Source of the DNA: Asterochloris sp. CNOR1
Taxonomy: Eukaryota; Chlorophyta; Trebouxiophyceae; Trebouxiales; Trebouxiaceae
NCBI GenBank assembly: GCA_963969365.1
Contig: OZ017747.1
Location: 868,001-932,000, forward strand
DNA length: 64,000 nucleotides
Direction of reading: 5' to 3'
The notes under the pieces are model-generated. The model searched no databases, was not told where the DNA came from, and saw only the letters and a program-made list of their open reading frames with translations. Every line of letters starts with the position of its first letter. The stretch's first letter is position 1. Position numbers and translations under genes: made by a program. This document shows, in pieces, positions 47,406-57,796 of this stretch.

Positions 47406-49719
47406 CTATGCGTTTGCTTGCTCTGCAGCCAGTGTGTGTCTCAAGTATGCCTGTATGAAGGCATCTAGCCCGCTCCCTTCTAAGACATCAGATGCATCTG
47501 TTGTTTCACAGCCAGTCCTAACGTCCTTGACCAGTTTGTATGGATGAAGCACATAGTTCCTTATCTGGCTGCCAAAGTCAGCTTTCCCAATATCCCCACG
47601 TATATCAGCGATTTCTGCAAGCTGATGCTCTTGCGCCACCACCAGCAGCTTGGCCTTAAGCTTGTCAATGGCAAGCTTCTGCAGGCATAAGGGAAGGGGT
47701 GTGTCAGGTCACAGACTAAGGTGGCCTTGAGGCCCTTCCAATCAGATTGGCATTGATGCTTACCCTGTTCAGTGCTTGAGTTCGTTCGCTGTTAGACTTC
47801 ACAGCAATGCCAGTAGGGAGGTGCTTGAGACGGACAGCCGTCTCCACTTTGTTGACGTTCTGGCCCCCCGCTCCCCCGCTCCTCATGAATGATAGCTCCA
47901 AGTCCCGCTCAGGCAGCTCTATTAAGTTTGCTTGCTCACCTGCAGGAAGTTGACAGCTACTTTGAATAGGCACCTAGAGATGTACTTCAGTCAGCAGGCG
48001 TGCACTGAGCAGATGGCATTGGATATTGAGCTTACCAAGGACAGGCATGACCTCAACTGCCACAAAGGACGTCTCTCGAGTTGCATCCTTGTTGGTGGGT
48101 GACTGGCGCACAAGCCTATGTGTGCCCTTTTCCCCCTTCAAAAGCCCATAAGCATAGGCACCATTGAGCTGCACTTCTGCAGAGCCAATGCCGCCATCCG
48201 CTGCAGACAGAGATATTCAACATTGCTGAGCTCAGAACTGCCCTTGTACTGCCTTTGCGAGATGCAGCAGAGGGCTGTGCAAAGCTGTGAGGGTCTGCCT
48301 GGGAATGCTGGCAGCATGAGAAGCATTGCCACCCATCCAAGGGCTGCAGCAATCCAGCCTCACCATCACGCTGCTCCAGGATCTGACACTTGAAGCCCTG
48401 TTTCTCAGCCCAGCGCATGTACATGCGCAGCAGCATGGCAGCCCAGTCCTGTGAATCCTCGCCGCCTGCCCCAGCCTGCACGATACTACAGCAGGCTTGG
48501 TCAAGCCTCTTAAAGCACTCCAGAAAGCAGCCCTCGAAGGGCTGTCAGACGGACTCATATGGAGCGCCCCCCATGACGAGTCTCCAATGGCTTGGACATG
48601 CTGCTCAGCACAGCTACCAGAAGCAGGGCACCCTCCACCCTGTGAAGCTCCTTCCTGTGCAGCGTACAGCCACATAGGCACTTGTGTCTGGCCTGTGCAG
48701 CACTGGTGTGCAGCTCGGTGACAAGCAGCCATGTCAGCGTGCCGCACCTGAACAGACAAAGTGGCGCTGCTCCTATCGTATGGGCCGCTCAGCAGCTGCT
48801 GCAGCTCAAACTTGTCCAGACCGGCATTCAGTGCCGTGGCGTACTGCTCTGCCTCATGCGTGACGTCCTGGTGTGTCTGGCTGCCCTGGCTCTGCACTAC
48901 AGGCAGGCCATCGCTGGGGGCACAAACAGCATCTCCTGTTGGGAAGTGCTCATGTGTTGTGCCATACAGGCAGTGGCTTGCCTGGATAAATAAATAAAAA
49001 CAGCACTGGCAAGCATGCCCCATATAGCACGTCGTGCGCCAGACAGTTTAATGCTGCCCAGCGCAATGCATACAGGCACTGGCAGGCCGCGCTGCCAGGA
49101 GAAGTTCATCAGTCACTCCCTCCACGATCTCACCTCGAGATCTGCCAGCTCCAGTGCTGTCTTCAGGTCGTCAAGCTGCTCCTGAAAGCCCTGCACCAGC
49201 TCTAGCTGCTGCTTAGCCTCAGACAGCTGCTGCAGCACGCTGGCAGCCTTATCTGCATCATTCCACAGGTCTGGGGCGCCTGCAGCCTCCTCCAGCTGCC
49301 GGACCTGGTCCTCCAGGACAGGCTGGTTGATTATCTGCTTGGCGCCTAGCACTCTCTGCTCTGCTGCCTGAACCTGCAGACCTCTGGGACTTGGGGTTCC
49401 ACAGGCCGAATACAGGTGACTGTGGGAGACCAGCAATGCAAGATGCACAAAACTTGGATGCAGGGGGAAAAGCTGAAATTGAGCCTTTGAGGCAGGTCCT
49501 CACCAAGGAAGTGAGAGAGGCAGGACCAGTCCTTGCCGTCTGCAGCGGTGCAGGTGAACTAGTCGCACTCACAACATGGAGGTGCCTCCAGTGGGTGTCT
49601 GCACATCTAATCTGCCTCTTGAGGCACTTTCTCATCAAGCAGCATTGCTGAGGTGCGCCTGGCAAGGCAACATGCAGCTGCCTGACCACCCGAGGCCAGC
49701 AATTGCTGATCAAAAACAT
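47406..49719 (-). CDS. Organellar peptide chain release factor 2 (RF2, prfB-type), SPF motif altered
   Basis: Bacterial-type RF2, which ends plastid or mitochondrial translation at UAA/UGA. Exons 49504-49719, 49134-49373, 48748-48891, 48364-48475, 48036-48200, 47764-47939, 47406-47678 join in phase to 441 aa. The first ~70 residues ([20 protein letters not shown] onward, Arg/Ser-rich) are a likely transit peptide. Helical domain 1 contains [20 protein letters not shown]. Then [48 protein letters not shown], the GGQ loop [20 protein letters not shown] and the C-terminal [20 protein letters not shown]. The GGQ loop, needed for peptide release, is intact. The stop-codon motif SPF reads SPT ([13 protein letters not shown]). 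Domain order and length are normal for RF2. Plastid location is more likely than mitochondrial by similarity to plant PrfB1, but not proven. Confidence 0.95.
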
Positions 49720-50217
49720 CCGCCCCTTGTGAGCAGCTGTCAAGTCTGTAAAGAGCGTGCCATGTTTACAGGACAGAAGGGGAGGGGCATTGACCTCGAG
49801 GTTGACTCTGAGCCTTTCAACCAGCCAAGTTCTGTGCTCATGCTAGTTTGGGCTGCACAGATCTGTCTGTGACGCATTCTTCACAACCAATTCAGCTGCG
49901 CCAGGCCACCAAGACTCCCTGGAATCTGAAGGCAGACCCCACTGATCAGTGCGCCAGGGACACTGCTAGCTGAAAGCCAAGCTGCCTGACGGAAGCAGGT
50001 CATCAAAGGTGCAAATTTTGTATATACCCTAGGCAAGTGCCCACAGCTCTAGCACGTGTGGCACCTCCCCCAGTTGCAGAGCTGTCTTGACAGGTAGCTC
50101 AGCATGGCATGCAATGAAGGGCTGCTGTAAGCAGTAGTGCCGCACAGCTGGCTTGAGCTGCTGAAAGCCTGTTTCTGTGATGCAGGCGCTCCAGGCAAGG
50201 GTGCCTGGCCACCTGCC
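49720..50217. promoter_or_regulatory. Intergenic region between divergent RF2 and V-ATPase d genes
   Basis: About 500 bp between start codons at 49719 (minus) and 50218 (plus). No repeat or coding signal. A TA-rich element ttttgtatataccc lies at 50015-50028, about 190 bp before the V-ATPase ATG, and could be a TATA-like site. Confidence 0.45.
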
Positions 50218-53113
50218 ATGGCTGGCTTTGAGGCATTGAGCTTCAACATCAAGCATGGCTACCTGGGTAGGATTGAGGCCAGTGCTTTGCTTCGCACATG
50301 CTCAATGCACCATCTTGCTGAACTGACTGCTTCCTTATGCAGAGGGCATCGTGCGTGGGCACAAGGGAGGCCTGCTTAAGCAGTCTGATTACAACAACCT
50401 GTGTCAGTGCGAGTCCCTGGACGATGTAAAGCTACACCTGGTGAGCATCAGAGATCAATAATTGGCAGCAAATACAGTCAAGTGGAACCTATTCAGTACA
50501 TGGGCACAGCAACCATGTCCAGGAGAGGCAACAGCTGATGTGCACAGTCACTTGAGCCTCCTGTTTGGCATCAGTGGCAGGAGCCCTCAGCTTTGTGGGG
50601 CCCCCAGGTGAGCACAGGAGCTGGCACTGAGCAGTGCTGTCTGGCCTGCGCCTGTTGAGTCTTCAACTGGCAGGCAATGATTGCTCACCATCTGTGCACC
50701 ACCAGACCCAAATGGGGCAGCTGAGCAGAGAAAGGTAGCCTTGAGCAGCAGGGCTGGCTCTGAGAATCAGGGCCCTCTGCCTGGGAAGAGCCAGGGGATC
50801 TGTGCCTGTAGACAGGCTACAGCTCAGGCGCTGCTGCCTGCCTTGCTGCAGACTGGGTCAGATTATGGTGCGTACCTGGCCAATGAGCCCTCTCCTCTGC
50901 ACACCACCACCATTGTGGAGCGCTGCACGGAGAAGCTTGTGGACGACTGGACCTACATGCGCTGCAATGTGAGCCTGCACCTGTGGCTGCTGGTGTTTGG
51001 GTGGGACACTGTTTCCAACCACGCCCCGAGTGGTTGCACAGGGCTGCTGTGTCATGCTGCCTGCAGCAACTGCTGTGCATACAGAGCAGCGGCAGCTACC
51101 CACCGATTTGCTTGGCAGGTCTCCATGTGGTTCAACTGTGCTTGCCCCATGTCTTTGTCTCTTTACGTTGGCCACAGCCGACCAATTTGCAACATGTCCT
51201 AATGCCTGCAGGCAAATGAGCCCCTGGCCCGGTTCATGGACTACTGCACCTATGGTCACATGATTGACAATGTAGTGCTCATTGTGACAGGCACCCTCCA
51301 CGAGAGGGATGTTCAGGTCCGCCTGCACTGCTGTGGCCATGCCTGCATGCATTGGCTGCTTGCTGCCACCCAGATCATGGATCACACATATGTACCGCAG
51401 CTGGCATCACCAGCAAGGCGCAGCTTTTGGTCTTGAATCTGCCCAGCCTGTGAAGCCCCTGCCTCTGCTGTCCAGCCCTTCACCTGTAGCGCATTGAATT
51501 ATCAGCATGTGGCAGGGCTGAGGTGTCAGCCATGCTGCCCTGCATAGCACCTTGCCTGTGACAATGTTGGGCCACCATGCGCACACGTGACTTGTCCGTT
51601 TCTTCACGCTGTCCTCCATGCAATGCAGGAGCTGCTGGACAAGTGCCACCCCCTGGGCATGTTTGACAGCATCAGCACGCTGGCAGTGGCCAGCAACATG
51701 CGTGAGCTGTACCGTCTGGTGCTGGTGGACACCCCGCTGGCTCCCTACTTTGCTGAGTCCCTCACGTCAGGTCAGCATAGGGTTGCTCGTGGTGTTGGCC
51801 TCCCTGGACACCCTCTTGGAGTCTGGTCCTTGGCACCTCCCTCACTTGCTGCCTTGCACATGTCTGTCGGCTTCTCAGCAGGGGTTGTCTTATGGTGCTG
51901 CTCCACTGAATTCAGCCACTGCTGGCTCAAGAAACACGCCACAGCACCCTGGGGTGACCAGAGCTCTCATGTGCTGAGGGTCACGCTGCTGAGGTTCCTC
52001 CAGGTCAGCTCCACCTATCAGTGACAACAGTATGGCGACTGCAGAGGACCTGCTAGAATCATCAAGGTGTTGAGACACTTGCGGCTGCAGTTGCATCCCA
52101 AGCAGCAATGCATAGCGGGTCCCTTCCAAGGCTTGCTGTGTGTGCCTGCAGAGGACTTGGACGAGATGAACATTGAGATACTGAGGAACACGCTGTACAA
52201 AGCGTACCTGGACGATTTCTCAAACTTCTGCCGCAAGCTGGGGGGCGCCACTGCGGAGATCATGAACGACATCCTCAGCTTTGAGGTAAATCCTCATGGT
52301 GTGCAGCACCTGCTGTCATTACATGGGACGCAAGTGCTGGGTGAGGCTCCTGAGCCAATGTGTGCATCCGAACTTCACGTGCAGTATTTGAGTATGTCTG
52401 GTGTATCAACAGCAGCTGCGGCATACCGACAGGTCTGCCCCTTGCGCAGGCTGACAGGCGTGCCCTCAACATCACGCTCAACAGCATTGGGACGGAGCTG
52501 ACCAGGGACGACCGGCGCAAACTGTACAGCAACTTTGGGCTGCTGTACCCGCACGGCCACACTGAGCTGGCTGGCGCAGAGGACTTTGAGCAGATACGCA
52601 GCGCCATGGAGAAGTGCCCACCGTACCAGGCAATCTTCAACAAGGTGGGCCAGGGTGCCGTATCTGGAGTGGTATGCTGTGCCGAGCAGCAGCACGGTGC
52701 TGATTTCAGCCCGCATATCAGCAGCCTTGCCTGTGACAGGGGCAGGCTACGAATGCATGATGCTCAACGCTTTGTGCCAACATCAAGAGATGTGTCAGGA
52801 TGCATGGGCTCAGATACTGGCCCGTGGGATGCTAGTGTGAGCACTAAAGCTGATGGCATGTTACATTCAGTTCTGAATGTGAATGCTGTGCATGCAGATG
52901 GGCTTTGGCGAGACCCAAATGCTGGATAAGGTCTTATACGAGGAGGAAGTGCGCCGACTCGTATACACCTTTGAGCAGCAGTTTCATTTTGCAGTCTTCT
53001 ACGCCTACATGCGCCTCAGGGAGCAGGAGATTCGCAACATCATGTGGATTGCTGAGTGCATCGCACAGGACCAGAAAGGCCGGGTCAACGATGGCATCTG
53101 CATCATGTTCTGA
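50218..53113 (+). CDS. V-type H+-ATPase subunit d (V0 sector)
   Basis: Cytosolic stator/rotor-coupling subunit of the vacuolar proton pump, seated on the c-ring. Exons 50218-50266, 50343-50440, 50852-50968, 51212-51316, 51629-51770, 52152-52285, 52450-52644, 52898-53113 join in phase to 351 aa, the usual length of this subunit. Near-invariant segments appear in order: [170 protein letters not shown], and [13 protein letters not shown]-like [14 protein letters not shown] ending DGICIMF. All donors are GT; acceptors are TGCAG except one GCGCAG. Start chosen at the MAGFEAL ATG, matching the family N-terminus. Confidence 0.97.
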
Positions 53114-53492
53114 TGGGTCACGTGAAGCTTGTTCAGCTTCCCCACATTTAGAAGCAAGACAGGTGTCAGTGGCCCTCCATGCTGCAATCAGCAACGAGCA
53201 GCATGTTGCTATTGACAATGATGAAGTGCTGGCTCTGCACCTTCTTGGACTACAGCCTGTAACCATCAAGAGCTTGCATTGGACTCTTCATGCGTTCCCC
53301 AGTGTGTAATTTGACAAAACCCACTGCCTTGCCTGCGGTGGATTTGTTACAATGTTCTGGGGATGGTTGTACGGGCACACACACGCCGAAATCTGGGGAG
53401 AGGGCTCCCATGCCATGCTCTGCTTCATTACAGCAGTCTGGGTGATACACAGTATGAAGTATCCTGTACTAGTACTCGCAGCGCTCTCTCTG
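53114..53492. other. Gap between convergent V-ATPase d and Di19 genes
   Basis: About 380 bp holding both 3' UTRs. Nothing else recognisable. Confidence 0.45.
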
Positions 53493-55210
53493 TCATGATT
53501 CTCCATCAAGCTCAAAGGCAGACATGAGCAGCTGTCGCACAAATGCTGCACGCAGCTCCGGGGTGTCCACCACCTCAGGCCTGCAGGCATGCAATGGGGT
53601 ATGCTTGAAGAAAGGCCATGGGCAGCACTGAGGATTGCATGGCAGAAGAGACGGCCCTGAAAGGGGGGCGATGAGCAGTGCAACCTGCTAACAGCCATGT
53701 CACAGCACTGCTAGTATGTGGAGGCCATGCCTTTGCCAGGGCTCTAAAGAGGGGCTGTTCGTGGTGCACCAATGCAGCAGGTCGATCTGCTTACTTGTGT
53801 TTGTGCTTGGCGGGGGACAGAGAGCGTATGGCGCTGTGCCCTGCGCCCTGTGCAGCCGCCTCCGGGGCTGGCGCAGCTGAGGGCTGTGCTGGTGGGTACG
53901 CTGGCTGCTTCAGCTTATGCTGTGGCTCAGAGCCTGCAGGCAAGCAAGGCAGGTTGCAGCAGCTCCCAGGCGTGCCTTGGGTTGTGACGGTGGAAGGGCA
54001 ACAAGCTGGGCAGACCAGAGCTGCAAGCAAGCCAGCCAACGCCACACCGGGCCAATCATGGCAGGCAGGGCCTGGGTCAAGCCCACAGACATGCAAGACT
54101 CATCACAGTCGCATCCAGCGCCTCCCCTGCCTAATAAGGGGCAGTTGCAGCAAGCAGCTCACTAGACACTGCAGGCATCTGGAGTGAGCTGGAGGCCATG
54201 ACTGCGTGCTTGGCCTTGAGCAACGCCTCCTCCTCCCGAGCCCACTCCTGCAGCAGCCAGAGCAGGGTACTGACAAAACAACTGCCACGCTTGGCTCCAG
54301 CAGGCAGGCCTGCAGCAGACTGCAAGCCGGGGACCTCCAGTTTGAGGTATGCACCAAAGCCATGGGGCAACATGCCCCTGAGAGGAGCACACGACCTCGC
54401 CCCTCTGCAGTGTCTCAGCAGACTGCTGGCTAGGCAAGCCAGTGATTGAGTGTGAGCACCAATTGACAGCAGAGGGGCTGGTCTGACAGCTGGACCCAGG
54501 GAGGGGCTTAGCCAAAAACTCACCGCAGTGGGGCACAGGCTGCGCGAGCTGGAGGCCTGGCTTGAGGGGGAGCTGCACCCCAGGTCCTCATACAGCTGCA
54601 TGTGGGCCAGCAGGTGCTGCGTCATGTCCCTGGCGGAGCGGCTGCAGATGGGACACCTCTGCAGGCAGGCAGGCAGGACGCGGCTGAAGGACTCTGTTGC
54701 TACAGCATGCCCAACCACTGTACACGGAGCACTTCGATCAAAGCTTTCTGCCAGCACCAATCAGTCAAACAAGGCAGCCTGCAGTATAGCTGGAGCCTTG
54801 CTGTCCACGGTCTGCGGCACCTCGCAAGCAGCCTGGCAGTAAAGCTTTGCTGAGAAGCGGGCTCTGCTGCAGCATGCTGCTGCCACAATTAGCACAACAG
54901 CAAGCCTGGCAGGCTGCAGAATCCTTGCTGCGCACAGTGCACATCAGGCCACACAGCAACATGAGTGGCGCACCACAGTCCTGCGTGGATGGGCATGCTC
55001 CTCCTCTTCTATGTGCGCCAGGAGGCTGCCAACATCTGTGAAGTCTTCATAGCAGAAGGGGCATAGAAGTTCAGTGCCAGAGGATGCGCTGCAGGTGGCT
55101 TCTGCCAGGCTGACCTCTGCAGCAGACATGAAACCCATCACTGATGATGTGGGGACCTGGACACAACTGGAGGATGCCAATAGCTCAGCACGCAGACTTG
55201 TGCTGGACAT
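53493..55210 (-). CDS. Di19-type (drought-induced 19) zinc finger protein
   Basis: Nuclear C2H2-like zinc-finger family involved in stress responses in land plants. Exons 54974-55210, 54524-54658, 54163-54247, 53795-53933, 53493-53580 join in phase to 227 aa. After about 45 residues comes the first zinc finger, ELLCPFCYEDFTDVGSLLAH followed by IEEEEHAHPR. Exon 2 opens with the second, RCPICSRSARDMTQHLLAHM. The middle is helical and charged (EWAREEEALLKAKHAVM) and then Pro/Ala-rich with a basic SPAKHKHK patch that could be a nuclear signal. The C-terminus VDTPELRAAFVRQLLMSAFE matches the conserved Di19 C-terminal helix (FVQxLLLSTI in plants). An upstream in-frame ATG at 55255 is an alternative start. 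Algal members are poorly studied, so a drought role should not be assumed. Confidence 0.9.
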
Positions 55211-55685
55211 CTGCTGTGCAATATTCAATCTTTGATGTGATGTTGTCCTTAACATCTGACCGCAGCAGTTGCCTGCCTTGAATCACCTCTTGCGTGCACT
55301 GTATTGCGCATTCAGGCTAATCTTGGCCACAGCAACTGCAAATGATGCTTCTGATGCATCATGAATATTGGGAGGGTGGCAATGGCAAAGCAGGCCACTT
55401 CGTCGTGCTGCTGGTCCAGCGCTGGGCGACAAAGGCGTGTGAGGTGCCCATAGTGCTTGCCTGAGTCCATGGAGGCACCTGCCATCATGTGCCTCCTTCC
55501 AAATCGGGCATGGTGCCTTTCTCCCATGCTGGTTGCTTCAGCAAGGGCAGCTCTGCCTGAACAGCCTTAGGGGCAGTGCGCCTTCCTGCTGAGGACCAGA
55601 CCTTGCCCAGCCCCCTCAGCCACGATCCTGAGCTGTCCAGAAGCTGGCTGAACTGATCTGGGCCTTCTGAACGTGCCAGAAGGCG
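55211..55685. other. Stretch between Di19 start and the next minus-strand gene
   Basis: About 475 bp. A short minus-strand frame at 55312-55527 (MGERHHARFGRRHMMAGASM) has no support. Expected to contain the Di19 promoter and the upstream gene's 3' UTR. Confidence 0.4.
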
Positions 55686-57600
55686 CTAAGGAGAGAGACG
55701 GTTGAAATGCTGCCAGAGAGGCAGCAGATCAGCACGGCCTGTGCCGCGGTAGGGAATACGAGACCTGAGCAGCACAGTCTCGGACCCGTTGGCACCGAGG
55801 GTCCAGGCAAGGTCAAGGGCAACTGACAGTTGAAATAACTGGCTGTGGTCTGCAGCCTCACGCAGAAAAGCACTCCATTGACATGCAACATCCTGCGAGG
55901 GAGGGGAATATGGAAGACCCAATGCTTGCAGCCGCAATGGGCCACAATCAGTGCACGAACTGCAGTTTCTTCATCAAGGGTGTTGTGACAAGCTTGCTAA
56001 TGCCATGTTGCGCACAAACTGCTGCTCCCACATGTGATTGGCAATCACTGCTACATGCATGAGTTCATGGTTGCGAGGAATGGGTAGCATTTCACTATAT
56101 AGGATGGCTGCTGATGCCAGGGAAGAGGCCATTCCCAGGCAGGTGGATGTCCCTACCCCTGGCCTGCCCACAAGCAGCTCCTCGGCGCATGCTAATACCA
56201 CTGGCAGTGGATAGCAGGCAATGATGACTGCCAGGTCTCGAACCAGCCTGGTCTTTGCTCTCTGGCTGAGGCGGGCAGGGCCGCAGAATGTTCGCACACA
56301 AAGAAGCAGGTTTACGGTCATGAAGAGACTGTAGCAGATGAAGCTGTGCCGGCGGAAATAGAACCATCCTGCAGGTCTCTAGAATGTAGTCAGATCCAAT
56401 AACTGCAAATTGTGGGTGAGAGTAAAACATAACCCACCTAGAGCTATTCCTCGAGGGACTGCACACAGGGCAGGGCAACGACCATTTGATTGAAGATTGG
56501 ATTGCAGCAAGCATGCTATTGCATGCAGGGCATAAGCTGGCAACTTCTGAGGATCTGGTGAAGTTTGGCTCACCCGCACAGAAAAATATGAGTGAGATGT
56601 CTGCCGCCCTCCACCAGTCGCGTGTCTTGCAAGACATGCCCGTGAAGCAGTGAAGACCGCAGGTGAATGGGGTATGCAGGACGACAGACAGCAAGAGAAT
56701 CAAAAAGGGAAGCAAGCAGCCAAACTGCGACCTGCAGGGTACAGAGGCAGGTACATGCTCTCAGCAGCACCAAAGGTCGTGCTGAGCATGCAAAAGCATT
56801 GAAACCAGGTGCCAGCCCAACAAGGAGTGCCGCACAGCAAGCAGAGCATACCGAGAAGCCTGGCAGTCTGCTTGATGTGAATCCCCCGCAGCATAGACAT
56901 CAAGCAAAGCAGGCAGGAGCACTCCCAAGGCTGTGAGGACTCACAGGTTTCTAGCAAACATGCCAATGGAGTAAATGGCTCCCAGCAGCATGGTCCATGC
57001 GTTCCAACACTCATTTGCAGAGCCTCCAAGAGTGCCCACCATATGTTGCAGATGGGTACCACCTGCAATGGAAGCCGCTGACATCAAGTGGATCATTGCG
57101 GCCTATACACTGCAAGCAGCTCACCCACGAGGTACTTGTCAGGGATGCCCCTTCTTCTCATATAGTCTGGGGCATCAGTCTGGCTGACAAGTCTGGCATA
57201 TACTTTTGGTTTGTTGAGTCTGTTCTCCATGTTTTCTGACTGCCCCAGGTGGGGGCCTTGGTCAGTGCCGATGTCTTTCCGCACATCTGCCACCAGATTG
57301 ACCGTTTGCTCCTTGGCCATGACTCAGCTGTGAAGAATGAACAGCGCTAGGCCTGTCAGAGTGACCATTATCAGTGCCATCCGGGGGCCCAGACGTTGGC
57401 AGACTGGCAAGATGCAATAAGATGCAATGTTGACCAGAGCTGCAAGCAACGGTTGACTGTCTGCACCACTGACTTGTGTCAGAATAAAGCGCCTGCTGAC
57501 ATTTGGGGAGGCACCATCCACTGCCGCATGCCTGGATGCAGCAAGTGCAGGTTGGTAGGGAGCGTTTCCATCGTTGTAGCAATGCTGCCCTGAATGTCAA
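55686..57600 (-). CDS. Multi-pass membrane protein, possibly CREST/PAQR-like
   Basis: Minus-strand exons with clear hydrophobic segments: about 57335-57440 (LVNIASYCILPV, MALIMVTLTGLALFIL), about 56760-57060 (cysteine-rich hydrophobic, ACLLCLMSML), about 56575-56715 (LPFLILLLSVVLHTPF then LHCFTGMSCKTRDWWRAADI), about 55980-56375 (FICYSLFMTVNLLLCV, DLAVIIACYPLPVVLACAEE, and NHELMHVAVIANHMWEQQFV), and 55686 to about 55890 (soluble C-terminus ending WQHFNRLSP). Paired H-x2-F and D in one helix region and H-x3-H before the last helix recall the metal-binding pattern of the CREST superfamily (PAQR, TMEM8, ceramidases). That is pattern resemblance only. The start codon and first exons are not resolved; the gene lies divergent from the MBD4-like gene. 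Confidence 0.45.
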
Positions 57601-57796
57601 GCCATACTGGTATATGGCCCCTGCAGGTGGGCAGAGAAGGGCTGCAAAAGATGCAGGGACCCAGCATTCCGTGCCAGGCAGGCAGTCAGAGAAGCACTTG
57701 CTGCGGCAGAGGGCCAGAGTGCAGCAGGCAAGCATGTCTGGCCATGTCATTGAATGCCAGAGTTGCAGGCACTGATCAGAATGCTGTCTAGATGCA

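Noticed and set aside
47406-49719. RF2 gene as bacterial contamination or recent transfer
   Set aside because: It has six introns with the local TGCAG acceptors, a transit-peptide-like leader and the same base composition as its neighbours, so it is a nuclear gene for an organellar protein.
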